A DNA stretch of 64,000 nt, taken from positions 34,764-98,763 of the forward strand of contig CALWIO010000004.1 in NCBI GenBank assembly GCA_944380765.1, read 5' to 3'. Shown piece after piece: positions 27,711 through 34,319 of this stretch. The stretch comes from an uncultured Clostridia bacterium (GTDB lineage: Bacteria; Bacillota; Clostridia; Oscillospirales; Acutalibacteraceae). Each line of letters opens with the position of its first letter. The first letter of the stretch is position 1. The notes under the pieces were generated by a model. It was not told the origin of the DNA. It saw only the letters and a program-made list of their open reading frames with translations, and made no database searches. The position numbers and the translations under genes were made by a program.

Positions 27711-27739
27711 ATAATATCATACCTTAATTAAAAGAACAA
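27711..27739 (-). promoter_or_regulatory. Promoter of the TRIC gene
   Basis: Minus-strand TTGTTC (27739-27734) and TATTAT (27716-27711), spacer 17. It begins one base after the tRNA terminator's T run. Confidence 0.5.
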
Positions 27740-27778
27740 TAAAAAATAACGCCGGACTTTAAATTAAGCTCGGCGTTT
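27740..27778 (-). terminator. Terminator of the tRNA-Val gene
   Basis: On the minus strand AACGCCG (27777-27771) pairs with CGGCGTT (27754-27748), followed by ATTTTTTATT. Confidence 0.85.
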
Positions 27779-27779
27779 A

Positions 27780-27855
27780 TGGTGGACATTAACGGACTCG
27801 AACCGCTGACCCTTCGCACGTCAAGCGAATGCTCTACCAACTGAGCTAAATGTCC
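27780..27855 (-). tRNA. tRNA-Val (anticodon GAC)
   Basis: 76-nt cloverleaf on the minus strand: acceptor GGACATT/AATGTCC, D-arm with AGCTCAGTTGGTAGAGC, anticodon stem TTCGC/GCGAA around loop TTGACGT (anticodon GAC), and T-arm with GGTTCGAGTCC. The CCA end is encoded. It has its own promoter and terminator and stands alone. Confidence 0.95.
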
Positions 27856-27867
27856 TTTTGCTGTGTT

Positions 27868-27897
27868 ATTTTATCACAGCGAAAGGGGTACTGTCAA
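27868..27897 (-). promoter_or_regulatory. Promoter of tRNA-Val
   Basis: Minus-strand TTGACA (27897-27892) and TAAAAT (27873-27868), spacer 18. The consensus -35 lies across the stop codon of the upstream bofA-like gene. Confidence 0.7.
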
Positions 27898-28157
27898 GAC
27901 AAAAATGTATCGCACAGCAAAAGCATAATAACTCCCGAAACTCCCGCGAAGGACGAAATACCGATTGTCCAGCCGTTGATTGGAAGATGAACCGATATAA
28001 ACGAGCCGAGAATATTAACCGCAAAAAGCGCGCAAACACCTTGAAGGGCGCAGAAAAACAGAGCCGTAAAAAACTTTTTGGATTTTATGTAGAAAATTAA
28101 GACCGTCAGTACCCAGATTCCGAAAATAACCGCAAGAAAAATTTTTGAAGACTGCAT
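27894..28157 (-). CDS. bofA: BofA-like inhibitor of pro-SigmaK processing
   Basis: 87 residues, the size of BofA. Two to three membrane segments: N-terminal helix (about 5-24), a second (about 30-55) and the C-terminal conserved part VNILGSFISVHLPINGWT followed by ISSFAGVSGVIMLLL, which parallels the F-L-N...HVPIN...I-S-G...G-I-P-G pattern of B. subtilis BofA. BofA holds SpoIVFB inactive together with SpoIVFA until a signal arrives from the forespore. The matching spoIVFA/spoIVFB-like pair lies at 3905-5326. Ribosome binding site GGGAGGA. No clear SigE promoter was found upstream. Confidence 0.85.
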   Translation of the reverse strand: MQSSKIFLAVIFGIWVLTVLIFYIKSKKFFTALFFCALQGVCALFAVNILGSFISVHLPINGWTIGISSFAGVSGVIMLLLCDTFLS

Positions 28158-28250
28158 TTATGTTTTCCTCCCTTTTGTTCACAGTAATTTTTATTATTGT
28201 TAAGATTAAATTATGACTTGCGGGAATATAATAAATTGAGGTGACGGATA

Positions 28251-28421
28251 TTGAAAGAAACAAAAAGAAATTACGAGCAGTACTGTACACATCTTAAAAG
28301 GAATATAATCATGGAAGAAACGGTAAAAGAGAACGGAGAAACAAAAATTTGCTGTACCGAGGCGGACTGTGAGGCCACATGGAAAAACTGCCGCAACAAA
28401 TTACGACAAAAAAGCCGATAA
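28251..28421 (+). CDS. Small Cys-rich protein (56 residues), unknown
   Basis: Reads from TTG at 28251 (GAGGTGA upstream at 7 bases) to TAA at 28421; an in-frame ATG at 28311 would give 36 residues but has only a weak site. The product is hydrophilic with five cysteines, mostly in KICCTEADCEATWKNCR, suggesting metal binding or disulfides. A TATAAT lies at 28227-28232, without a clear -35. I do not recognise the family. It sits between bofA (divergent) and a gene with its own promoter; the rest of the 28158-28495 gap shows nothing else. Confidence 0.45.
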   Translation: MKETKRNYEQYCTHLKRNIIMEETVKENGETKICCTEADCEATWKNCRNKLRQKSR

Positions 28422-28425
28422 AATA

Positions 28426-28454
28426 TTGACCGATTGAGAAAAAGATAGTAAAAT
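28426..28454 (+). promoter_or_regulatory. Promoter of the hypothetical gene at 28496
   Basis: TTGACC (28426-28431) and TAAAAT (28449-28454), spacer 17. Confidence 0.65.
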
Positions 28455-28495
28455 ATTAACAATAATGAATAATAATTTATGACAGCGGTGAAATT

Positions 28496-29164
28496 ATGCA
28501 AAAAATTGTTGACTCGGTTTTCGATATCATCGCATTCTCAAACGGTATCATATATACAAGAAAAAAGATTCTTGAAAACGGCTCGGCAAGAGTCAGCTTT
28601 CACGGATACGATATAAAAAGAATGCAGAACACCCCGGTTACGAAAAGCGTGTATTTACTTAATAAATACGGGGCGGGTTACAAGGAAATAGCGGAGCAGC
28701 TCGGCGACTATGTTTCCTGCGACGCGGATATAACCCCCGCGAAACAGGTGGTTGTGGTTTATCCGGGCGGTGAAACAGGAATTTTCTCACAGGAGGGCAA
28801 AATGCTCTGGTCGAGCGATTTGGTTTATCACGACTGTGAAATTCAGGGCGCGGTATGCGACGGCAGGCAGATTTGGAGCGTTGTGCCGGAGCTTAACTGC
28901 GTTGTGAGCTATTCTGTATCCCATAAAAAATTCAGTATGAGAATAGGCTCTGAGGATTCAGGTACCTTTGACTGTCCTGTATCTCTTTCAAAGTACGATA
29001 ACGAGCTTTTTGTGTGCAATAAAAATTCCAATAAGGTAAGAACGGTAAATTTAAAGGATTATTCCGTCAGCGATTTCAGAATTTTTGACGAGCCCGTGTA
29101 TAAATATCTGCGCTCCTGCGGCAAAGAGGTAGTCGTCTTGGAGTCCGGAGTATATATTTTATAA
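28496..29164 (+). CDS. Hypothetical protein, possibly beta-propeller-like
   Basis: 222 residues, no signal peptide or membrane helix. Repeated beta-type strands such as VVVVYPGGETGIFSQEGK, RQIWSVVPELNCVVSYS and NELFVCNKNSNKVRTVNL hint at a small propeller-like fold of about 45-residue blades. I do not recognise a named family. The ATG at 28496 follows a promoter at normal distance, with AGCGGTG upstream, and the gene is closed by a terminator, so it is a single-gene unit. Confidence 0.6.
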   Translation: MQKIVDSVFDIIAFSNGIIYTRKKILENGSARVSFHGYDIKRMQNTPVTKSVYLLNKYGAGYKEIAEQLGDYVSCDADITPAKQVVVVYPGGETGIFSQEGKMLWSSDLVYHDCEIQGAVCDGRQIWSVVPELNCVVSYSVSHKKFSMRIGSEDSGTFDCPVSLSKYDNELFVCNKNSNKVRTVNLKDYSVSDFRIFDEPVYKYLRSCGKEVVVLESGVYIL

Positions 29165-29181
29165 TTCCCGATTTTAATTTT

Positions 29182-29213
29182 AAGCCGTGCCGTGGCGCGG
29201 CTTTCTTTATTTT
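29182..29213 (+). terminator. Terminator after the hypothetical gene
   Basis: AAGCCGTGCC / GGCGCGGCTT (29182-29203), followed by TCTTTATTTT. Confidence 0.7.
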
Positions 29214-29217
29214 CCTG

Positions 29218-29246
29218 TTGACGGAAACGCATATTTCGGTTAAAAT
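29218..29246 (+). promoter_or_regulatory. Promoter of the DUF1292 gene
   Basis: TTGACG (29218-29223) and TAAAAT (29241-29246), spacer 17. Confidence 0.65.
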
Positions 29247-29275
29247 TATTTTAGAAAGCGTAAGGAGAAAAATTT

Positions 29276-29575
29276 ATGAGTGAAGAATACAATCCCGACA
29301 TAGTAACGGTAATTGACGAAAACGGCGAGGAGCATATTTTTGAAGAGCTCGACCGTATTGAAACCGATAAGGCAAAATATGTAGCTCTGCTGCCCGTTTA
29401 TGACGAGGCGCAGGAAATTCTCGACGATGACGGCGAGTGCATAATTCTCAAAGTCAGCGAGGAAAACGGCGAAACTTATCTTGAACCCATTGAGGACGAC
29501 GATGAGTACGATGAAGTGGGCAGAATTTTTGAAGAGCGCCTGGAGGATATGTTTTCCTTTGAGAATGAGGACTGA
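29276..29575 (+). CDS. DUF1292 domain protein (YrzB-like)
   Basis: 99 residues, very acidic. The sequence VTVIDENGEEHIFEELD, then YVALLPVYDE and CIILKVSEENGETYLEPIED, is the DUF1292 pattern, a small Firmicutes protein that often follows the alaS-yrrK-type genes; its role is unknown. AAGGAGA ribosome binding site. The gene is directly followed by the 6S RNA region. Confidence 0.88.
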   Translation: MSEEYNPDIVTVIDENGEEHIFEELDRIETDKAKYVALLPVYDEAQEILDDDGECIILKVSEENGETYLEPIEDDDEYDEVGRIFEERLEDMFSFENED

Positions 29576-29604
29576 TTTTAAAAAAACAGGTTAAAATATA
29601 ATCA

Positions 29605-29785
29605 CCCTGCGAAGTGCGATAACTTCGGCCGATATTAACCCAACACACTTTAAACGGGAGCATTTTCTCGGATGATTGGGAGCAGACCTCCCGCCTCAGG
29701 CGGAGGAAGGGAGCACAGAAATCAGACGGAAAGCACCCACCTGCTTATATGCAGGTTATTATTCGCCGTTGCCGGCTTTGCGGGG
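29605..29785 (+). ncRNA. ssrS: 6S RNA
   Basis: About 181 nt. Outer closing stem CCCTGCGAAGT (29605-29615) pairs with GCTTTGCGGGG (29775-29785) with G-U pairs. The 5' strand then carries TCGGCCGATATTAACCC, close to the GCCGATATT segment in E. coli 6S RNA. The middle forms a long imperfect arm capped by CCTCCCGCC-TCA-GGCGGAGG, and the 3' side of the central bubble has the small hairpin ACCTGC-TTATA-GCAGGT expected of 6S RNA. A TATAAT lies at 29597-29602. 6S RNA binds housekeeping RNA polymerase as an open-promoter mimic. It occupies most of the gene-free gap 29576-29902. Confidence 0.8.
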
Positions 29786-29802
29786 ATTAAATAATATTTT
29801 TG

Positions 29803-29830
29803 CCGCCGGGCGTCAGCTTCGGCGGTTTTT
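29803..29830 (+). terminator. Terminator of 6S RNA
   Basis: CCGCCG (29803-29808) / CGGCGG (29820-29825), then TTTTT. Confidence 0.8.
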
Positions 29831-29874
29831 GTATTCCGTTTTATTTTTTGAATATAACCGGAAAAAACTGCCAA

Positions 29875-29904
29875 CACTCCTTTTGAAAAAGGAGTGATTT
29901 TTTT
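29875..29904 (+). promoter_or_regulatory. Terminator-like hairpin covering the spoIIR ribosome binding site
   Basis: CACTCCTTTT (29875-29884) and AAAAGGAGTG (29887-29896) form a perfect 10-bp inverted repeat, followed by A and seven T (29898-29904). The AAGGAG in the right arm is the ribosome binding site and the TTG start codon at 29903 ends the T run. It could terminate upstream transcripts or hide the site on longer mRNAs. Confidence 0.75.
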
Positions 29905-30532
29905 GCTTAAAAAAACATTTTTTCAAAAAAAAGCGGTAAGAATAGAAGCCGCTGTTCTCGCGGGAATAATTATTTGCTGCTGCCTTAGTATAACTGCCTT
30001 TTCCGAAAAATGCGGCAGTATCCGGGATAAAATGCTCAGAATGCATGTTATAGCCAATTCCGACAGCGCAGAAGACCAGGCGTTAAAGCTGAAAGTACGC
30101 GATGCGGTTCTGGCTGCGGGCAAAGAGGTGTTCGACGGGTCGGTAACCGCAGACGAAGCGGAAAGCAAAATACTTCCGCAGACCGAAGAACTCAGAAAAG
30201 CCGCTCTTAAAACAATAAAAAACGAGGGCTATGACTATGATGTGAAAATAACCGTAGCCAGCGAATATTTTTCAACCCGTACCTATGATAACTCGGTAAC
30301 CCTGCCGGCAGGGTATTATACGGCTGTCAAAGTGATAATAGGCGAGGGTAAGGGCAAAAACTGGTGGTGCGTAATGTTTCCGCCCATGTGTCTGCCTGCC
30401 GCAGACGCCGAATGTTCGGTTGAAGATGTGCTGACCGGTGGCGAGAACGAAATAGTTGAAAACGGCGAAAAATATAAAATTAAATTCAAAATTGTGGAGT
30501 GGTGCGAAAGTCTTTTAAGAAAGGTAAAATAA
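29903..30532 (+). CDS. spoIIR: Stage II sporulation protein R
   Basis: 209 residues. Made in the forespore and secreted, SpoIIR triggers SpoIIGA to process pro-SigmaE in the mother cell. A signal/membrane helix (about 12-32) is followed by the conserved domain with MLRMHVIANSDSAEDQALKL KVRD-type sequence, and the highly typical GKNWWCVMFPPMCLP motif. The start is read as TTG at 29903, 8 bases after AGGAG; a GTG at 29894 would overlap the binding site. It follows the 6S RNA terminator. SigF control is known in Bacillus; no clear SigF promoter was identified here. Confidence 0.93.
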   Translation: MLKKTFFQKKAVRIEAAVLAGIIICCCLSITAFSEKCGSIRDKMLRMHVIANSDSAEDQALKLKVRDAVLAAGKEVFDGSVTADEAESKILPQTEELRKAALKTIKNEGYDYDVKITVASEYFSTRTYDNSVTLPAGYYTAVKVIIGEGKGKNWWCVMFPPMCLPAADAECSVEDVLTGGENEIVENGEKYKIKFKIVEWCESLLRKVK

Positions 30533-30535
30533 CCC

Positions 30536-30564
30536 TTTACAACAGACTGTTTATTATGTAAAAT
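30536..30564 (+). promoter_or_regulatory. Promoter of the GDPD-GH20 unit
   Basis: TTTACA (30536-30541) and TAAAAT (30559-30564), spacer 17. Confidence 0.55.
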
Positions 30565-30599
30565 AAAGCTGTGGATTATGTTATAAGGAGAGGATATAT

Positions 30600-31355
30600 A
30601 TGCCGCTTGTTTTAGCGCACAGGGGAGCGAATAAAAGAGCGCCTCAGAACACTTTGCCCGCCTTTTCTGAGGCGGTAAGGCTTAAAGCCGACGGAATTGA
30701 AACCGATGTTCATTTAAGCCTTGACAATGAACTTGTAATCTGTCACAACTATACCGTTGACGCCACCTCGAACGGCAGCGGCGAGATAGCCTCAATGACT
30801 TATGAGCAGCTCAGCCGCCTTGATTTCGGCGCGTATTTCGGCGCAGAGTTTGCCGGCGTCAGGCTTCCGAAGCTTTCAGAGGCGCTTGAAGTTGTAAAGG
30901 ATATGACCTTAATTAACATTGAGCTTAAAGCTCCCAAAACCAAAAACGATTTGGTAAAAAGGACTATTGAAGAGGTATATAAGCATAATCTTCAAAATAA
31001 AGTCATTATTTCCTGCTTTAACCCCGATTGTATATTTGAGGCAAAAGAGATTGACAGCACCGTTAAAACCGGACTTTTGTATGAGAATGACGATTTGGGC
31101 AGGGAAATTATGAACTTCTCGGTGGCAAAATACTGCAAACAGTTAAAAGCTGACGCGGCGCACCCTCTGCGGCTGTTGATTGACAGGCAGACCGTAGAGG
31201 AGTGCCACGGGCTCAATATTGCCGTAAATCCGTGGACAGTCAATGAGTATGACGATATTAAAAGACTTGCGGAGTACGGCTGTGACGCGCTTATTTCAGA
31301 TGTGCCGGATTATTGCTTAAAGGTTTTGGAGGAGTTAAAATATGAGCGTGCCTAA
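30600..31355 (+). CDS. Glycerophosphodiester phosphodiesterase
   Basis: 251 residues, cytosolic UgpQ-like. Hydrolyses glycerophosphodiesters to glycerol 3-phosphate and an alcohol. Catalytic region at the N-terminus: VLAHRGANKRAPQNTLPAF with the first His, GIETDVHLSLDNELVICHN with the Glu-x-Asp metal pair and second His; later NIELKAPKTKN and VNPWTVNEYDDIKRL near the end are family features. GGAGAGG site. Overlaps the next gene by 14 bases. Confidence 0.92.
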   Translation: MPLVLAHRGANKRAPQNTLPAFSEAVRLKADGIETDVHLSLDNELVICHNYTVDATSNGSGEIASMTYEQLSRLDFGAYFGAEFAGVRLPKLSEALEVVKDMTLINIELKAPKTKNDLVKRTIEEVYKHNLQNKVIISCFNPDCIFEAKEIDSTVKTGLLYENDDLGREIMNFSVAKYCKQLKADAAHPLRLLIDRQTVEECHGLNIAVNPWTVNEYDDIKRLAEYGCDALISDVPDYCLKVLEELKYERA

Positions 31356-32925
31356 ATACAGTATTATACCCAAACCCCGAAAGTATGAAGCTTTTGAGGA
31401 TACATATACGGTAACTTGTCAGACCGCGGTGCTTTGCGTGCCGGAATTTAAAAAAGCGGGCGTTTATTTGTCAAACTTCCTGAAAACCGATAAAAATGCC
31501 GGAGATGGCGCAATAAAATTTAAAACGGATTCTTCTGTTCCCGCTGAGTTTTACCGCCTTAAAATAAATAAAGACGGGATAACCGTATCGGCTTCCGACG
31601 AGAGGGGAGCCTTTTACGGAGCCGTTACCCTTAAAATTATGCTTTTGCAGAGTAAGGACGGAACAGGCAAAGCTGTGCTCAATTCAGCCGAAATATTTGA
31701 CGGACCCCGTTATTCTCACAGGGGAGCAATGCTTGACGAAAGCCGCCACTTTTTCGGCAAGGAGGCGGTAAAACGCCTGCTTGATGAAATGGCTATGCTT
31801 AAACTCAATAAATTTCACTGGCATTTAAGCGACGACCAGGGATACCGTATCGAAAGCGAAGTGTTTCCGCTGCTTAACGAAATTTCGTCAAAAAGAAAAT
31901 ACGAATTTTTGGGCGGCGACAAACTTCTCGGATTTATGAAGGCCTCCGGTGAGGAGTATTTCCATTATTACAAGAAAAGCGAAATACGCGAAATTGTGGA
32001 ATACGCCGACTCGCTGTGTATTGATATTATACCGGAAATTGATATGCCGGGGCACACCGTGGCTTTAATTGCGGCATATAACGAGCTTTCCTGCCGCAAA
32101 AACGGGTGCGAGCCGCTTTGTGAAAACGGAATAACCGAAGAAATTTTGTGCGCCGGACAGGAAAAAACCTATGAATTCTGCGAAAAGCTGCTCGCGGAGG
32201 TCTGCGAACTTTTCCCGTATAAATATTTTCACCTCGGCGGAGACGAAGCCTCTCGCGGGTTTAAAATTTATGAAAAAGAGTGTCCCGAGTGTCAAAAAGT
32301 TATGAACGAGAATAACCTGAAAGACGGCGCTCAGCTTCAGGAGCTTTTTGTCAACCGTATCAATGCCATTTTAAAAAAATACGGCAAGCGCGCTATCGAG
32401 TGGAATGACGGAATCGGCGATATAACCGATAAGGATATAACCTGTCATTACTGGATAAACCGAAGCCGCGGCTGGCTTAAAAAGCAGGCTTCCATACGGA
32501 AATTCATAGTTTCACCCGTTTCGCATTTCTATTTTGATATGAGTTACGCGCGTATTCCGCTTAAAAAGATTTATAATTTTGACCCGGTAAAAGCAGGCTT
32601 GGCAGGCTTGGAGGACCGCGTTATCGGAACGGAGTTTGAAACCTGGACTGAGTGGATAACCGATGAAAACGCCGTGCAGTTTTCAGTTTTTCCCCGTATT
32701 TACGCAATGGCTGAAAACGCCTGGACAGAGTTTGAAAACCGCAATTACCGTGATTTTTACCGGCGTCTTGAATTTTTCAAAAGCTATATGAGAGCGAAGA
32801 ATATCAACTATTCTCGTGTTGAAAAGGGAAGTTACAAGGCCAAAAACAGAACCTCTTACAGCCTCGGAAAATTCGGCTCGGAATATAAACTCAGCGAGAA
32901 GTTAAAGGAAAAAGAACAGAAATAA
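31342..32925 (+). CDS. GH20 family beta-N-acetylhexosaminidase
   Basis: 527 residues, no signal peptide. The N-terminal GH20b domain (1-125) precedes the catalytic barrel: YSHRGAMLDESRHFFGKEAV, KLNKFHWHLSDDQGYRIES, IIPEIDMPGHTVALIAAY and the catalytic Asp-Glu in FHLGGDEASRGF. Acts on terminal beta-linked GlcNAc/GalNAc; being cytosolic it probably trims imported oligosaccharides such as chitin, mucin or cell-wall fragments. The overlap with the GDPD gene indicates coupled translation. Closed by a strong terminator. Confidence 0.92.
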   Translation: MSVPKYSIIPKPRKYEAFEDTYTVTCQTAVLCVPEFKKAGVYLSNFLKTDKNAGDGAIKFKTDSSVPAEFYRLKINKDGITVSASDERGAFYGAVTLKIMLLQSKDGTGKAVLNSAEIFDGPRYSHRGAMLDESRHFFGKEAVKRLLDEMAMLKLNKFHWHLSDDQGYRIESEVFPLLNEISSKRKYEFLGGDKLLGFMKASGEEYFHYYKKSEIREIVEYADSLCIDIIPEIDMPGHTVALIAAYNELSCRKNGCEPLCENGITEEILCAGQEKTYEFCEKLLAEVCELFPYKYFHLGGDEASRGFKIYEKECPECQKVMNENNLKDGAQLQELFVNRINAILKKYGKRAIEWNDGIGDITDKDITCHYWINRSRGWLKKQASIRKFIVSPVSHFYFDMSYARIPLKKIYNFDPVKAGLAGLEDRVIGTEFETWTEWITDENAVQFSVFPRIYAMAENAWTEFENRNYRDFYRRLEFFKSYMRAKNINYSRVEKGSYKAKNRTSYSLGKFGSEYKLSEKLKEKEQK

Positions 32926-32941
32926 AACACATAAAATATAT

Positions 32942-32980
32942 AAAAAGCCGTACTGAGCGTTATACTCGGTACGGCTTTTA
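32942..32980. terminator. Terminator between GH20 and ackA
   Basis: AAAAGCCGTAC-TGAG (32943-32957) pairs with CTC-GGTACGGCTTTT (32965-32979). It separates convergent genes. Confidence 0.88.
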
Positions 32981-32998
32981 AGTCGACAGCGTGTGTGA

Positions 32999-34213
32999 TT
33001 ACTTTTTAAGCGAGTTTACAATATCTCTCGTGTCTCTCGCTATAACAAGCTCTTCGTTTGTGGGAAGAACAAAAACTTTTACTTTCGAGTCAGGAGTCGA
33101 AATTTCGCCCTCCGCGCCCTTTATAAGAGTTTTGTTGACTTCCTCGTTTATTTTAACGCCTAAATATGTAAGACCGCGGCAGGCGGCTGCTCTCATATCG
33201 TCCGCGTTTTCGCCTATACCGCCCGTAAATACAATGGCGTCAACGCCGTCCATAGCCGCTGTGAATGCGCCTATGTATTTTTTAATTTCGTACATCTGAA
33301 TTCTTCTGGCAAGCTGACAGCGTTTGTCCCCGTTGGCGGCGGCTGTTTTAACATCGCGGTCGTCGGAGGAAAGCCCCGAAATACCGAGAACGCCCGATTT
33401 TTTGTTGAGAAGCGTGTCCATCTCCTTAACCGAAAGTCCTTCCTTTTCCATAACATAAAGAATAACCGAGGGGTCAACCGAGCCGCTTCTTGTACCCATT
33501 ATTTCACCGTCAAGAGGAGTAAAGCCCATTGTGGTGTCAATTACCTTGCCGTTTTTAACAGCGGTAATCGAAGAGCCGTTTCCGAGGTGGCAGGTAATAA
33601 TTTTAAGGTCCTCAACATTTTTGCCCATAACCTCGGCGCATCTCGCGCTTACAAAGCGGTGCGAAGTTCCGTGGAAGCCGTAGCGGCGAATCTGATATTT
33701 GGTGTAATACTCATAGGGAATCGGGAAAATATACGCTTCGGGAGGCATGGTGCTGTGAAAAGCGTTGTCAAAAACGGCAACCTGCGGAACATCTTTTCCG
33801 AAAAGCTCAATACTTGCCTGAATACCCTGAATGTGAGCCGGATTGTGAAGCGGAGCCAGGTCGCAAAGGCTGCGGATACCCGCAATAACCTCGTCGTCAA
33901 TAAGCACGCTCTTGTTGTAAAGAGAGCCGCCCTGAACAACTCTGTGACCGACGGCCGCTATCTCGCTGATGTCGTCGATTACCTTGTGCTCGCCCTCGGT
34001 AAGAACCTTTTTAACCTCTGCGAAGGCGGCGGTGTGGTCAGCCATAGGCACTTTAAGTTTGATTTTTTCGTTTTCGGTGACATTAAAGCTGATTGAAGAA
34101 TCATCCGAACCTACTCTTTCGCAAATACCTTTTGCGATAACTTTTTCGTCAGTCATATCAATAAGCTGATATTTTAACGAAGAACTGCCCGCGTTAATAA
34201 CAAGAATTTTCAT
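32999..34213 (-). CDS. ackA: Acetate kinase
   Basis: 404 residues. Makes ATP from acetyl phosphate in acetate fermentation. N-terminus MKILVINAGSSSLKYQLIDM, then HRVVQGGSLYNKSVLID, RRYGFHGTSHRFVSARCAEV, CHLGNGSSITAVKNGKVIDT and FTGGIGENADDMRA, all standard. Start at 34213 because GGAGG lies 6 bases upstream; the ATG six bases earlier is inside the spacing. No pta gene is adjacent. Strong promoter upstream, overlapping that of the divergent tmcAL. Confidence 0.97.
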   Translation of the reverse strand: MKILVINAGSSSLKYQLIDMTDEKVIAKGICERVGSDDSSISFNVTENEKIKLKVPMADHTAAFAEVKKVLTEGEHKVIDDISEIAAVGHRVVQGGSLYNKSVLIDDEVIAGIRSLCDLAPLHNPAHIQGIQASIELFGKDVPQVAVFDNAFHSTMPPEAYIFPIPYEYYTKYQIRRYGFHGTSHRFVSARCAEVMGKNVEDLKIITCHLGNGSSITAVKNGKVIDTTMGFTPLDGEIMGTRSGSVDPSVILYVMEKEGLSVKEMDTLLNKKSGVLGISGLSSDDRDVKTAAANGDKRCQLARRIQMYEIKKYIGAFTAAMDGVDAIVFTGGIGENADDMRAAACRGLTYLGVKINEEVNKTLIKGAEGEISTPDSKVKVFVLPTNEELVIARDTRDIVNSLKK

Positions 34214-34241
34214 TTTCATCCTCCACAATGCAGAATTTTAC

Positions 34242-34294
34242 TTGAAGTAAATATTTTACTGTATTATTATATACTTGTATTATCTTATTTTCAA
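34242..34294. promoter_or_regulatory. Overlapping divergent promoters of ackA and tmcAL
   Basis: Minus strand (ackA): TTGAAA (34294-34289), spacer 17, TATAAT (34271-34266). Plus strand (tmcAL): TTGAAG (34242-34247), spacer 17, TATTAT (34265-34270). The two -10 boxes lie on top of each other, so only one polymerase could occupy the region at a time. Confidence 0.6.
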
Positions 34295-34319
34295 GTATTT
34301 ATTTAAGCGAGGAAGCCGT

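Noticed and set aside
29875..29904. Plain terminator of the 6S RNA transcript
   Set aside because: The 6S RNA already has its own terminator at 29803-29830, and this hairpin contains the spoIIR ribosome binding site, so it is listed as regulatory.
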